A stretch of 64,000 nucleotides of DNA, taken from Aureimonas sp. OT7. GTDB taxonomy: Bacteria; Pseudomonadota; Alphaproteobacteria; Rhizobiales; Rhizobiaceae. Of the stretch, positions 35,478-45,972 are shown piece after piece. A model generated the notes under the pieces. That model saw nothing but the letters and a program-made list of their open reading frames with translations. It searched no databases and was not told the DNA's origin. The stretch lies in NCBI RefSeq assembly GCF_014844055.1, contig NZ_CP062167.1, forward strand, positions 3,013,501 through 3,077,500. The letters run 5' to 3'. Made by a program: the position numbers and the translations under genes. Each line of letters begins with the position of its first letter. Positions within the stretch are counted from its first letter, which is position 1.

Positions 35478-35699
35478 TCAATCTTCCAGATCGATATCCA
35501 GGATCGTCATGGTGAAATGGTACGAGAGCTCGCCCTCGTCCGTATCCTTGGCGATCAGGCCGGCGAACTCGTCGTTGACATAGACTTCCGCGGTATCGCC
35601 GCTTTTCTTCGGCAGCGCCCGCACTTCGATGTCGCCACCCTTGAAGGTCTTCTTCAGGTAGGATTCGAGCTTTCTGATCTCATCACCCTTCACGGGCAT
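35478..35699 (-). CDS. DUF3126 family protein
   Basis: 73 residues, start MPVKGDEIRKLESYLKKTF. The acidic end HFTMTILDIDLED and the middle EVYVNDEFAGLIAKD match the DUF3126 family of alphaproteobacteria. It is small, soluble and of unknown function. It follows cysE on the same strand with a 90-bp gap. Confidence 0.85.
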   Translation of the reverse strand: MPVKGDEIRKLESYLKKTFKGGDIEVRALPKKSGDTAEVYVNDEFAGLIAKDTDEGELSYHFTMTILDIDLED

Positions 35700-35789
35700 C
35701 TCCTTGATTGTTCGGTCCGCCTATGCGGACGGATTTCATGTTGGGCAGCCTACCGGGGCCGAGGCAATGACGCCCCGCCAGGCAACGAA

Positions 35790-36611
35790 CTAGCCGTCGC
35801 AGCCGGTGCACTGGTCCATGCTGCGCGCCGGCTCGGGGCAGCCGGATGTCCCGATGATCTTTGCCGGCACGCCCGCCACCGTGGAGTTGGGCGGGACTTC
35901 CTTCAGGACGACGGATCCCGCCGCTATGCGCGAGCAGCGGCCGATTTCGATGTTGCCGAGGATCTTGGCCCCAGCGCCGATGAGGACGCCATCGCCGATC
36001 TTGGGATGGCGGTCGCCGAATTCCTTGCCCGTTCCGCCCAGCGTCACATCCTGCAGGATAGAGACATTGTCGCCGATCCGCGCCGTGAAGCCCACCACGA
36101 GGCCCGTGGCATGATCCAGAAAGATGCCGCGGCCCATGTGCATGGCCGGGTGGATGTCGGTCTGGAAAACGGAAGACGAGCGCGACTGCAGATACAGGGC
36201 GAAATCGCGCCGGCCCTGATGCCACAGCCAGTGCGCCAGCCGGTGCGTCTGGATCGCGTGGAAGCCCTTGAAATACAATAGAGGCTCGACATACCGCTCG
36301 CAGGCCGGGTCGCGGTCGAAGACGGCCTGCAGGTCGATGCGGAGCGTATCGGCAAACGTGGCCTCGGCAGCCGCCATCTGGCCGAATGCCTGCACGATCA
36401 GCGCGGCCGGCACGTCCGGATGGCCGAGGCGAGAGGCGACGCGGTGCGCCAGCGCCGTTTCCAGCGTATCGTGGTTCAGGATCGTCGCGTAGATGAAACC
36501 GCTGAGGGCAGGTTCGCTTTCGCCGATGGCCAGCGCTTCGTCGCGGATGCCCAGCCAGATCGGGTCGACAGCCTGGAGGCGCTCGCGTGTCTTATTGCCG
36601 ATGACGCTCAT
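35790..36611 (-). CDS. cysE: Serine O-acetyltransferase CysE
   Basis: 273 residues. It acetylates serine with acetyl-CoA in the first step of cysteine synthesis. An N-terminal helical domain (IWLGIRDEALAIGESEPALS) is followed by LYFKGFHAIQTHRLAHWLW. The left-handed beta-helix hexapeptides include DIHPAMHMGRGIFLDHATG with the catalytic Asp/His, GDNVSILQDVTLGGTG and AGVPAKIIG. The C-terminal tail ends in two Cys residues (CTGC near the end) rather than the Ile used to bind CysK. Confidence 0.95.
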   Translation of the reverse strand: MSVIGNKTRERLQAVDPIWLGIRDEALAIGESEPALSGFIYATILNHDTLETALAHRVASRLGHPDVPAALIVQAFGQMAAAEATFADTLRIDLQAVFDRDPACERYVEPLLYFKGFHAIQTHRLAHWLWHQGRRDFALYLQSRSSSVFQTDIHPAMHMGRGIFLDHATGLVVGFTARIGDNVSILQDVTLGGTGKEFGDRHPKIGDGVLIGAGAKILGNIEIGRCSRIAAGSVVLKEVPPNSTVAGVPAKIIGTSGCPEPARSMDQCTGCDG

Positions 36612-36686
36612 AAAAGCTCCTGCATGCCCTCAACGCCGGTTCAGAGATAGATAGTCTGGCGCGCGGTCCACGTCAGCCCGGATGCT

Positions 36687-37472
36687 TCAATTAAACGAGG
36701 AAGCATCGGGCGTGAACCCGCGTTCGCCGAGAAAGCGCAGGACCGCCGCCTTGAAGGTGCGGTCTCCCACCGCAAGCATATGGTCCCGGCCCTCGATCGC
36801 AAGGGCTTCGGCATCCGGCATCAACTGCGCCAGCTTCTCGGCCGATCCGGCGATATCGTCTTTCGTGCCGACGGCGATCAGCGTGGGCACGTCGAGCGCG
36901 GCGATCGCCTCTTGCGGTGGTTCCTGCCTGTTGGCCTGGATGCAGGCGGCCAGCGCCAGCCTGTCGCTGCGCGTCCTGTCGGCGAAGCTGCGGAACATGC
37001 GGCCGCGTTCATGCGTGACATCGTCGAGCGACGGGGCCAGCAATGCCTCGGCGATCGGGTCCCAGTCGCCGACGCCTTCCACGAGGCCGTAGCCGAGGCC
37101 GCCCAGGATAAGTGCCGCGACACGGGGCCGATGCTCCAGCGCGGCGAATACAGAAATGCGCGCACCCATGGAATAGCCGAACCATACCGCCTTCTTCAGC
37201 GATAGATGATCCAGAAGGGCTATGGAGTCGCCCGCCATGACGGGAGGCGTATACAGGGCGGAATCGTGCGGCTTGTCGCTGGCGCCATGGCCGCGATGAT
37301 CGAGGGCGACGACGCGGTAGCCGGCATCGCCGAGGGTCTGGATCCAGCCCGGCTCCACCCAGTTGACGCGTGCCGACGAAGCAAACCCGTGCACGAGCAG
37401 GATCGGCAGGCCGTCGCGCGGCCCTTCGTCAAGATAGGCGATTTTCAATCCATCGTTCTCGAAGGTTTCCAT
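36687..37472 (-). CDS. Alpha/beta-fold hydrolase
   Basis: 261 residues from METFENDGLKIAYLDEG. It has the core HGFASSARVNW oxyanion loop, nucleophile Ser101 in WFGYSMGARIS, Asp in AVGTKDDIAGS and His in GRDHMLAVGD. The long in-frame extension upstream is not protein-like and crosses the divergent zinc-finger gene, so it is not used. The family is broad (esterases, haloperoxidase-like, acyl hydrolases); the substrate is unknown. The gap to cysE is 75 bp. Confidence 0.82.
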   Translation of the reverse strand: METFENDGLKIAYLDEGPRDGLPILLVHGFASSARVNWVEPGWIQTLGDAGYRVVALDHRGHGASDKPHDSALYTPPVMAGDSIALLDHLSLKKAVWFGYSMGARISVFAALEHRPRVAALILGGLGYGLVEGVGDWDPIAEALLAPSLDDVTHERGRMFRSFADRTRSDRLALAACIQANRQEPPQEAIAALDVPTLIAVGTKDDIAGSAEKLAQLMPDAEALAIEGRDHMLAVGDRTFKAAVLRFLGERGFTPDASSFN

Positions 37473-37625
37473 GCCGCGTTCCCGTGCCGATCCTGCCTGC
37501 CTGTTACCCCACCCGCTTCGCAAAAGGCTACCCCCGGCGCGATATAATCGAAGCATTGCCTTACCGGGCCCCTTTCCAATATGGTCCGCGCCGACGCGAC
37601 ACGCAGAATGAACGGAGACGGTCTC

Positions 37626-37880
37626 ATGGCCGCGCACGCAACGCCCCATTTCCAGAACGACGCCGGACACGCCACAATCGAGATCGGCGTGAAGGAATTC
37701 ATGTGCGTCGGCGCGACGGCACCCTTCGACCATCCCCACGTCTATCTCGACATGGGCGACGAGACCGAAAAGGTCTGCCCATACTGCTCGACGCTGTATC
37801 GCTTCAACGCCGCCCTGCATTACGACGAAACGGTGCCGGCGGGGTGCTACTATGAGGATCCGCGCGCGCGCGCTGCCTGA
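37626..37880 (+). CDS. Zinc-finger domain protein (NDUFS6-like)
   Basis: 84 residues. Zinc ligands are C27 (EFMCVGA), a His in DHPHVYLD and C51/C54 (KVCPYCSTLYRF), the pattern of the mitochondrial complex I subunit NDUFS6 and its alphaproteobacterial homologues. It probably supports complex I assembly or another metal-site step. It overlaps the start of the following FAD monooxygenase gene by 29 bp. The ATG at 37626 is chosen as it gives the family N-terminus. Confidence 0.85.
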   Translation: MAAHATPHFQNDAGHATIEIGVKEFMCVGATAPFDHPHVYLDMGDETEKVCPYCSTLYRFNAALHYDETVPAGCYYEDPRARAA

Positions 37881-39042
37881 GGCCTTGCGCGACATCGCCA
37901 TCGTCGGAGCCGGCGTCGCCGGGCTGACGACAGCCCTGTGCCTCGCCCGCGCCGGCTTTCGCGTTCGCATCTTCGAGCGCGCCGCAGCGGCCCAGCCGGT
38001 CGGTGCCGGTATCCAGCTTTCGCCCAATGCGCTGCGGGTCATGGCCCGGCTCGGCTGCCTGGAGGCGCTGGCGGCGCGTGGTACGCTTGCCGCGGCGGTA
38101 ACGTTGCGTGACGGGCGTACCGGCCGCGCCCTGGCCGAGGTGCCGGTGCAGGCCGCCGATGGCACGCCCTATCTGTCCATCCATCGCGCCGACCTGCATT
38201 CCGTGCTGCTGGACGCGGCCCTCGGCAATGACGCGATCACCTTGAGCTTCGGCCACACCTTGACGGAGGTGCGCGAAACCGAGGCCGGGGTGCTCCTGGC
38301 CTTCGGGGCGGACGCACATAAGTTCGCGCTTGTGGTGGCGGCCGACGGCGTCCATTCCGCCGTCGCCTCGGGCCTCGGCTTTGCGCCGCCCGGGCTTTCC
38401 CCCTACGCGGCCTGGCGGTTTCTGCGGCCTGCCGGCAAAGGCGAGGCCGGCGGCATAGCAGCCTGGCTGGACGCGCGCTGGCACGCGGTAGCCTACCCTG
38501 TCCACGCCGGAGACTTGCTCAACCTCGTCGTCATCGCGCGCACCGATTTCGTGGCGCCGGACGACAGCTCCCCCGCCCGATTGGCGGGCGCCCTGTCGCC
38601 TCATGCCGCCCCCGGCCTTGTCGATATCATCCGGGACGGCACCTTCGTCGGCTGCTGGCCCATGTCCGCCGTTCCGGCAACGCGCCCCTACACGACGGGC
38701 GACCGCATCGTGCTTGTCGGCGACGCAGCGCACGGCATGCTGCCTTTCGCGGCGCAAGGCGCGGCCATGGGCATCGAGGATGCGGCCGTGCTGGCCGCCT
38801 GCCTTGCCGATGGCGCGCCTGCTCCTCTGGAACGCTACGAGGCGCTTCGGCGGCCACGCATTGCCAGGGTGTTGAAACGGGTACGCTTCCACGACCGGAT
38901 CTACCACCTGCCGCGCCCGTTCTCGCTGGCGCGCGATGCGGTCATGCGCCTGACGCCGCCGGCCCGGCTGGCGGCATCGCTGTCATGGCTCTACGACTGG
39001 ACGCCACCCGAATTGACCGGGTCCGCCTTTGAAACAACGTAA
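37852..39042 (+). CDS. FAD-dependent monooxygenase (UbiH/salicylate hydroxylase-like)
   Basis: 396 residues. The Rossmann GxGxxG is in AIVGAGVAGLTTALCLARAG; the middle DG motif is VVAADGVHSAV; the C-terminal GD motif is LVGDAAHGMLPFAAQGAAMG. These are the three marks of class A aromatic hydroxylases. The substrate is unknown; ubiquinone hydroxylases and small aromatic hydroxylases look alike at this level. The 5' end overlaps the zinc-finger gene by 29 bp in another frame. It is followed by a 102-bp gap before the OmpA gene. Confidence 0.85.
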   Translation: MRIRARALPEALRDIAIVGAGVAGLTTALCLARAGFRVRIFERAAAAQPVGAGIQLSPNALRVMARLGCLEALAARGTLAAAVTLRDGRTGRALAEVPVQAADGTPYLSIHRADLHSVLLDAALGNDAITLSFGHTLTEVRETEAGVLLAFGADAHKFALVVAADGVHSAVASGLGFAPPGLSPYAAWRFLRPAGKGEAGGIAAWLDARWHAVAYPVHAGDLLNLVVIARTDFVAPDDSSPARLAGALSPHAAPGLVDIIRDGTFVGCWPMSAVPATRPYTTGDRIVLVGDAAHGMLPFAAQGAAMGIEDAAVLAACLADGAPAPLERYEALRRPRIARVLKRVRFHDRIYHLPRPFSLARDAVMRLTPPARLAASLSWLYDWTPPELTGSAFETT

Positions 39043-39144
39043 AGAAACGCTAGCTGACAGTCGACCGGGCGCGCCTTGCGGCACGAAGAACTGCGAGGCA
39101 ATGCACCCGACATCTGCAAGGGACAGATAGGAAAAGGTCGATCC

Positions 39145-40965
39145 GTGTCGAAAATCAAAGAGGCCGCCCGCCTGGCCTGTATCGGAGCGCTCGTGACGTC
39201 GACGGCGCTTGCCGGCCCGCTGTCCGCGATGGCTCAGGAGCCCGCGCCCGAAACGCAGCAGGAAGTGCCACCACCACCGGAGCCTGAGCCGCAACCGGCG
39301 CCCCCGATCGAGGAGCCGCCGACCGAAGCGCCGGCCGAGGTTACCCCGCCGCCACCGGCCGAAGAGCCGGCGCCGCCTCCGGTGGAGGAGCCTGCACCCC
39401 AGCCCGAACCCGAGCCGCAGCCCGAACCTCGACCCGAGCCCATTCCGCAACCGCCGGTCGAAGTGCCCCCCGCGCCGGCCGAGGAGATCGCCCCGCCGGC
39501 AGAGGAGACCCCTCCTCCCGCCCCGGTGGAAGAGCCGGCCCCCGTAGAGCCCGCTCCGGCAGAACCCGTTCCTGCCGAGCCTGCGCCTGCGCCTCCCTCG
39601 CCCGTGCCGCCCGCCTCCGAGACGCGGGCGGACCCCAACGCCGCCGTCGGAAACCCGGAAGACCTGCCCGTCGACCAGGGGACCGAGAGCGACGTCCCGC
39701 CGCAACCGGAAGAGACGGCCCCGCCAGCGTCGACGCCCCCGGAGCCCGCCCCGGACGCAGCGCCGGCACCCGACGGCGCAACCGAACCAGTACCTGTTCC
39801 GCCATCGCAGCCGACACCGCCGCCGGGCGTCGAAGCGCCCGCGCCGGAAGCGGCCGCCCCGCCGCCGCCCCCGGCCGAGGCCGCGCCGCCGGCAGAGCAG
39901 CCGCAGCCTGTCGATGCGGCGATCCAGACCGCACCCGTCGCGCCCGGAGAGATCGACGCCAGCGATGCCCGTGTGCAACGCCTGGTCGAGCCCGTGCAGA
40001 TCCAGCCGATCACACGGCAGGCCGGCCAGCGGATCGAGGCCGCGCCGCAGCCGCAGTTGCCGCCGGACGTCGAAATCGTGGAGCGATCGGGCAACCGCGA
40101 TATCCTGACCATCGTCGGAGCGGGCCTTGCCGGCGCGGCGGCCGGCGCCGCGGCCTCCTACTTCATTCGCCCGGACGACCGGCAGCGATTGCAGCGCGAT
40201 TCCCGCGATTATTACGTGGAGCAGCTTCCACACGGAATGACGCGTGAAACGGTGGTCCGCGACAATGGCGTGCAGGTGGTGACCATTACGAACGCATATG
40301 GCGACGTTATCCAGCGCTCGCGCATCAGCCCCGACGGGCGCGAGGACGTCCTGTTCTACGATCCTTACGCCGAAGACGACAAGCGCGCCGGCTATGCCTA
40401 TGACGCGGGAGCGGACCTGCCGCCGCTGCGCGTCGCCATCCCGCGTGACCGCTACATCGTGGATGTGATGCAGCCCGACGAAGACCTCTATTACGATACG
40501 ATCGTCGCCCCGCCGGTCGAGACGGTGGAGCGCATCTACTCGATAGACGAGGTACGGCGCTCGGCCCGTATTCGCGACAAGGTACGGCGTATCGATCTGG
40601 CGACGATCAACTTCGCGTTCGGCTCTGCCGATATCGAGCAGGACGAGGTGCAAAATCTGCAGGCCCTGGCCGACGCCGTTGCGAGGGTGATCGAGGAGAA
40701 CCCCTCGGAATCCTTCCTGCTGGAGGGCCATACGGACGCGGTGGGCAGCAACATTGCCAACCTTGCGCTATCGGATCGCCGCGCGGAATCCGTTGCGGTA
40801 GCGCTGACCGAGTATTTCGGCATCCCGCCGGAAAACCTGATCACACAGGGCTATGGCGAGGAGCAGTTGAAGGTCGAGACGCAGGAGCCCAACCGGGAAA
40901 ACCGTCGCGTCACGCTTCGGCGCATAACCCCGCTGGTCAAGCCGGTGGTCACCAGCCAGCGATGA
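39145..40965 (+). CDS. OmpA family protein with long Pro/Glu/Ala-rich N-terminal region
   Basis: 606 residues. The start is GTG at 39145, with GGAAAAGG ahead and a signal peptide (LACIGALVTSTALAGPLSAM) following; an ATG 23 codons earlier gives an extended leader. Residues 33-300 are almost entirely P, E, A and V. At about 325-345 lies a glycine-zipper-like hydrophobic stretch (IVGAGLAGAAAGAAASYF). The C-terminal OmpA/peptidoglycan-binding domain reads INFAFGSADIEQDE, LLEGHTDAVGSNIANLALSD and RRAESVAVALTEYFG. The Pro-rich arm could span the periplasm between outer membrane and wall. Confidence 0.85.
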   Translation: MSKIKEAARLACIGALVTSTALAGPLSAMAQEPAPETQQEVPPPPEPEPQPAPPIEEPPTEAPAEVTPPPPAEEPAPPPVEEPAPQPEPEPQPEPRPEPIPQPPVEVPPAPAEEIAPPAEETPPPAPVEEPAPVEPAPAEPVPAEPAPAPPSPVPPASETRADPNAAVGNPEDLPVDQGTESDVPPQPEETAPPASTPPEPAPDAAPAPDGATEPVPVPPSQPTPPPGVEAPAPEAAAPPPPPAEAAPPAEQPQPVDAAIQTAPVAPGEIDASDARVQRLVEPVQIQPITRQAGQRIEAAPQPQLPPDVEIVERSGNRDILTIVGAGLAGAAAGAAASYFIRPDDRQRLQRDSRDYYVEQLPHGMTRETVVRDNGVQVVTITNAYGDVIQRSRISPDGREDVLFYDPYAEDDKRAGYAYDAGADLPPLRVAIPRDRYIVDVMQPDEDLYYDTIVAPPVETVERIYSIDEVRRSARIRDKVRRIDLATINFAFGSADIEQDEVQNLQALADAVARVIEENPSESFLLEGHTDAVGSNIANLALSDRRAESVAVALTEYFGIPPENLITQGYGEEQLKVETQEPNRENRRVTLRRITPLVKPVVTSQR

Positions 40966-40973
40966 ATGCCAGG

Positions 40974-40997
40974 GGGGCCGCCCCGGCGGCCCCTTTT
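40974..40997. terminator. Intrinsic terminator after the OmpA gene
   Basis: GGGGCCGC (40974-40981), loop CCCG, GCGGCCCC (40986-40993), then TTTT. It is placed between the convergent OmpA (ends 40965) and AI-2E (ends 41017) genes. Confidence 0.85.
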
Positions 40998-41016
40998 CCC
41001 CAACTGTCTCTCCGCC

Positions 41017-42207
41017 TCAACGGGCGGCTGGCGCGTGATCTTCCTGGGCAGGAGGCGTCCTGTCGGATGCCAGGAAGTTTCCGAGCGGCTGCAGGCTGTC
41101 CACATAGTTGGCGAGAATCTTCACGCCCACCATGATCGGCACCGCCAGGAACATGCCGGTCACACCCCAGATCCAGCCCCAGAAGGCCACGGACAGAAAC
41201 ACGGCGGCGGCATTCATCTCCAGCCGCCGACCGACGATCATCGGCGTCAGGAACTGCCCTTCCAGCGAGGTGCAGGCAAGGTAGACCAGCACGGGGATCA
41301 ACGCCACGGTCACATCGCCGAATTCCGCCAACGCGATGACGCCCACCAACGCCATGCCAACGATCGCGCCGATATAGGGAATGAAATTCAGGACGGTGGC
41401 CAGAGCGCCGAAAACGGCCGGGGTCGGCATGTTGACCAGCCACAGGCTGAATCCCACGGCGACGCCCAGCCCGATATTTATGAGCGTGATCGTGAACAGG
41501 TAGCGTGACAGCTCCTTCTCGATCTCATGCGCGATGGAGAGCGCCCGCTTCTTGTCCGAGAAGGTCGGCATGGACTGGACCAGTTTCTGGTGGAACAGGT
41601 CCCCCGATGCCAGAAGGAAGAACAGGAAGATCAGGGCGAAGCCGATGCCCGCCAGCATCTGCGGCGCGCTGTTGGCAGCCGTGTCCAGCAGCGTGGGCGA
41701 GCGCACCACCACTTCGCGCGGCTCGTCCTCCGGCGGTCCCTGGACCTCGTCCTGCGGCACCGTGATGGCAGTTGCGTCCTCCGCGCCACCGCGCAGGCGC
41801 GTGAGCCTGGAAAACTGCTCCCGGACAGACGACACCTCGCGGTCCACGGCCTGCGCATAGGTCGGAGCGTTGCGCACGATCTGCGTCAGGGGATCGCTGA
41901 GGGCGTAAAACATCGCCGTCAGGCCGACCAGAGTACCGAGAACCAGGAAGATCGCGGTGATCGGCTCGGGCACCTTGAGCCGACGCCGGAAGAAGCGGAC
42001 GATGGGGCTGAGCACCAGGGCGAACAGAAGCGCGAACACGACCGGCAGGATGAAGCTTGCCGTCAGGTACAGCATGCCCCCGAAGAGAATGAGGAAGATG
42101 CCGATGACGGCCCAACGAGGTCCGACCTGAACGGTCTGCTTGGTGACGAGCCCGATATTCGGGGCGACAATCGTCTTGCCCTCGTCTGTAGACCTGTCGT
42201 CTGCCAT
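41017..42207 (-). CDS. AI-2E family transporter (PerM-like)
   Basis: 396 residues, seven to eight predicted helices. Two N-terminal helices (VIGIFLILFGGMLYLTASFI) are followed by a soluble middle part and a C-terminal block VNMPTPAVFGALATVLNFIP typical of the AI-2E/TqsA/PerM family. Members export small molecules or ions; TqsA handles AI-2, but most homologues, including rhizobial ones, have unknown substrates. A charged loop at about 155-185 (DATAITVPQDEVQGPPEDEP) is an extra feature. A strong hairpin lies between this gene and the aap operon. Confidence 0.85.
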   Translation of the reverse strand: MADDRSTDEGKTIVAPNIGLVTKQTVQVGPRWAVIGIFLILFGGMLYLTASFILPVVFALLFALVLSPIVRFFRRRLKVPEPITAIFLVLGTLVGLTAMFYALSDPLTQIVRNAPTYAQAVDREVSSVREQFSRLTRLRGGAEDATAITVPQDEVQGPPEDEPREVVVRSPTLLDTAANSAPQMLAGIGFALIFLFFLLASGDLFHQKLVQSMPTFSDKKRALSIAHEIEKELSRYLFTITLINIGLGVAVGFSLWLVNMPTPAVFGALATVLNFIPYIGAIVGMALVGVIALAEFGDVTVALIPVLVYLACTSLEGQFLTPMIVGRRLEMNAAAVFLSVAFWGWIWGVTGMFLAVPIMVGVKILANYVDSLQPLGNFLASDRTPPAQEDHAPAAR

Positions 42208-42294
42208 CGTAGTCCCACCCCTCGATCTGGTGAGCTAACGTGTCGCAGGCATGGTCGTTCCGCCGGCAGCGGACTCCGGCCCCGCCGGATGCAA

Positions 42295-42321
42295 AAGGGG
42301 CGGCGCGATGCGCCACCCCTT
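42295..42321 (-). terminator. Intrinsic terminator of the aapJQMP operon
   Basis: Read on the minus strand: AAGGGGTGGCGC, loop ATC, GCGCCGCCCCTT then TTG. This is a 12-bp stem with one G-U pair and a short T-run, 26 bp after the aapP stop. Confidence 0.8.
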
Positions 42322-42347
42322 GGGGAATTCCAGGGTTGCCGTTTGGC

Positions 42348-43121
<774 letters not shown>

Positions 43122-43191
43122 GCCGAAACTCCGAGATATTGGGGGAAGGCCGGCGGCCGCGGGGGCGACCGCCGTGGGATCGATCATTCGG

Positions 43192-44691
43192 CTAGTGCTT
43201 GTGGCCTGTACTCAGGCGCCCTTCCATGTAGATGGAGTAGCGCGACATGGCGAAGCAGAACAACCAGAAAACGAAACCGGCAAAGACCAGGCCCGTGGCC
43301 GGCGTGGATGGGGTGATCCAGGCCGGGTCGTTGAAGCCGCGCCGGACCGTACCGAGCAGATCTGCGATACCGATGATGTAAACCAGGCTCGTATCCTTGA
43401 ACAGGCCGATGAAGGTGTTCACGATACCGGGGATCACCAGCCGCAATGCCTGCGGCAGGATAATCATCCGCATCTTCTGCCAGTAGGTCAGCGCCATTGC
43501 GTCGGCGCCTTCATACTGGCCCTTCGGAATGGCCTGGAGCCCGCCGCGGATCACTTCCGCCATGTAGGCGGCAGAGAACAGGGCGACACCCACCAGGACA
43601 CGCAGGAGCTGGTTGAAGCTCGTTCCCGCCGGCATGAACAGCGGCAACATGAAGTTGGCCATGAACAGCACGGTGATCAGCGGAACGCCGCGCCAGAACT
43701 CGATGAAGATCACCGAGAGCAGCCGCACCGCCGGCATGGACGAAACCCGACCGAGCGCCAGCAGGATACCGATGGGCAGCGATGCGACGATGCCGACAAC
43801 CGCCACCACCAGTGTCACCAGCAGGCCGCCCCAGAGGTTCGTGGGAACATGGGACAGGCCGAAATGCGTGGTCAGCACCAGCGTGAGGGCTGCCGCCACG
43901 ATGGGCGGTACGATCAGGGAAACAGCAGCAGACTTGCGCTCCGCCGTCGCGGCCGTCGCCGCCAACGCCAACAGGTTCGCACCCAGCGCGGCAAACAGTG
44001 CGACCGCCGACAATTGCGAGAACCGGAAGGTCAGGATGGAGACTCGGCCGGAACTGAGGACATAGTTGGCAAAGATGGCCACCAGCGAAACCGCCAGCAG
44101 CACCTTTGCCGCCTTCATCATCACGTGCCGGTTGACGAGCGGGCTCTTCGCAACGGCCTGCGCCACGGCGATAGCCGCCGCGATAAGGAAGAAGAGCGCG
44201 ATCGCGCCGCCGCCGAGGGTGAAACGGCCGCCCGTCAGCAGGACGAGCGCCACTGGCGGCAGCACCGCGAGCAGCAGCACGGCGGTCAGCTTCTTGAACG
44301 GCACGCGCGGAATGGCGACGGCGACAAGAAGCACGGCGAAAGCAGCGAACACCAGGTCGACGCGCCAACGCTGGTCCACCGGATAGAGGCCGTAGACGAA
44401 CTGGCTGAATCGTGCCCGGATGAAGGCCCAGCAGGCACCCACCGCCTGTCCATCCTGCGCAAGACAGGCCGTACGGTCCTGCCCGGTGAAGACGGCGGTG
44501 GCGAAGCCCCACTGATAGATGTTCCAGGCAAGCCAGGCGACGAACAGCGACAGAACGATGGTCAGCACGCTATCGAACGGGGTGGCGAACAGATGCGTGC
44601 GTGTCCAGCCGAAAACGCCCCTTTCGCTGCCCGGCGGCGGCAGGGCCGCCTTCGGTTCGCGGGCGACATATGCGGAAACTTGTTCTTCCAT
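43192..44691 (-). CDS. aapM: General L-amino acid ABC transporter permease AapM, with a long insertion
   Basis: 499 residues. The C-terminal half is a standard polar-amino-acid permease: [20 protein letters not shown], the EAA loop [18 protein letters not shown] and [20 protein letters not shown]. The N-terminal half has the AapM-type helices and the periplasmic loop [20 protein letters not shown]. Between them, at about residues 155-275, lies an extra hydrophobic region of 3-4 helices (for example [20 protein letters not shown]). Rhizobial AapM proteins are usually near 385 residues, from memory. The reading frame is unbroken. It lies 70 bp before aapP and 55 bp after aapQ. Confidence 0.93.
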   Translation of the reverse strand: MEEQVSAYVAREPKAALPPPGSERGVFGWTRTHLFATPFDSVLTIVLSLFVAWLAWNIYQWGFATAVFTGQDRTACLAQDGQAVGACWAFIRARFSQFVYGLYPVDQRWRVDLVFAAFAVLLVAVAIPRVPFKKLTAVLLLAVLPPVALVLLTGGRFTLGGGAIALFFLIAAAIAVAQAVAKSPLVNRHVMMKAAKVLLAVSLVAIFANYVLSSGRVSILTFRFSQLSAVALFAALGANLLALAATAATAERKSAAVSLIVPPIVAAALTLVLTTHFGLSHVPTNLWGGLLVTLVVAVVGIVASLPIGILLALGRVSSMPAVRLLSVIFIEFWRGVPLITVLFMANFMLPLFMPAGTSFNQLLRVLVGVALFSAAYMAEVIRGGLQAIPKGQYEGADAMALTYWQKMRMIILPQALRLVIPGIVNTFIGLFKDTSLVYIIGIADLLGTVRRGFNDPAWITPSTPATGLVFAGFVFWLFCFAMSRYSIYMEGRLSTGHKH

Positions 44692-44746
44692 GCGGTCATT
44701 TCCCCCGATCGAAGAACTGAAGATGATTGCGGTTCATGGGGGTTCC

Positions 44747-45937
44747 TCAGCGTTCGACCAGCCGCATGCGACGGTTGAACCAGTTCATCAGGATGGACAC
44801 GGTGAGGCTCAGTCCGAGATAGACCGTCATCCAGATCATCACGACCTCGATAGACTGGCCCGACTGGTTGAGAACGGTCGATCCGACGGCAACGAGATCG
44901 GGATAGCCGATCGCAAGGCCCAGCGACGAATTCTTGGTCAGGTTGAGATACTGGCTCGTCAGCGGCGGGATGATGACCCGCAGCGCCTGGGGCACGATCA
45001 CCAGACGCAGCGCCAGATTGCGGCGCAGCCCAAGCGAAGCCGCGGCCTCGCTTTGCCCCTTGGATACGGCCAGCACGCCGGCACGTACGATTTCGGCGAT
45101 GAAGGACGCCGTATAGAAGGACAGTGCGAGGAAGATGGCCAGGAATTCCGGCCGGATCTGGAAGCCGCCGGTCAGGTTGAAAGTGCCTCGCGTCGGCGTT
45201 TCCAGCGTTGCCGGCATGCCGGTTGCAAGGAAGACGGCCAGAGGCAGGGCGACGATCAGGCCGAGCGCGATGGGCCATAGCTTGCGGCGCTTGCCCGTCT
45301 TCATCTGTTGAGCGCGGAATACCCGGCCCAGGATGAACGTCAGCGCGATGCCGACCAGCAGCGCCACACCCGTCATCCAGGCGAGATCGCCCCAGAGGGC
45401 AATGGGTGTCTGCAGGCCCCGGTTAGAGAGGTAGACCTCACCCGGGAACTCGATGGCCTGGCGCGGCAGCGGCAGCACAGCCAGCACGCCGAAATACCAG
45501 AACAGGATCACCAGCAGCGGCGGGATGTTGCGGAAGATCTCGACATAGGCCGTCGCCATGCTGCGCACGACGAAATTGTGAGACAGCCGGCCCAGTCCGA
45601 CGATGAAACCCAAAATCGTCGCGAAGACGATGCCGGTCCCCGCGACGATGAGCGTGTTGACGAGACCAACCAGCAGCGCGTGGCCGTAGGTGGAATCGCT
45701 CGTATAGCCGATCGGCACCTGGGAGATGTCGAAGCCGGCCCTCCCCTCGAGGAAGCCGAAGCCGGAGGCGATGTTGGCTGAGCGAAGGTTGGTTGCGGTG
45801 TTGTGGACGATCCACCAGCCGAACGCGAAAATGGCGCCGACGAGCAGAACCTGGATAACCAGGCCTCGCACCGTGGGATTTGTCCAAAGGCTTTCGCGAG
45901 CCTCAGCGGATTTCAACGACTGTGTGTCTGCCGTCAT
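44747..45937 (-). CDS. aapQ: General L-amino acid ABC transporter permease AapQ
   Basis: 396 residues. AapQ-type long periplasmic loop with NTATNLRSANIASGFGFLEG and GFDISQVPIGYTSDSTYGHA, then the permease core TYGHALLVGLVNTLIVAGTG and the EAA loop VSKGQSEAAASLGLRRNLA. It forms the channel with AapM. It follows aapJ after 79 bp; that gap carries a hairpin that could lower permease expression relative to the binding protein. Confidence 0.94.
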   Translation of the reverse strand: MTADTQSLKSAEARESLWTNPTVRGLVIQVLLVGAIFAFGWWIVHNTATNLRSANIASGFGFLEGRAGFDISQVPIGYTSDSTYGHALLVGLVNTLIVAGTGIVFATILGFIVGLGRLSHNFVVRSMATAYVEIFRNIPPLLVILFWYFGVLAVLPLPRQAIEFPGEVYLSNRGLQTPIALWGDLAWMTGVALLVGIALTFILGRVFRAQQMKTGKRRKLWPIALGLIVALPLAVFLATGMPATLETPTRGTFNLTGGFQIRPEFLAIFLALSFYTASFIAEIVRAGVLAVSKGQSEAAASLGLRRNLALRLVIVPQALRVIIPPLTSQYLNLTKNSSLGLAIGYPDLVAVGSTVLNQSGQSIEVVMIWMTVYLGLSLTVSILMNWFNRRMRLVER

Positions 45938-45972
45938 GAGGTTCCGTCAAATTTTTAAAGCGAAATCAAGAA

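Noticed and set aside
38983..40731. Gly/Arg-rich open frames antisense to the OmpA gene
   Set aside because: They mirror the repetitive Pro/Glu/Ala codons; the sense strand has a signal peptide and an OmpA domain.
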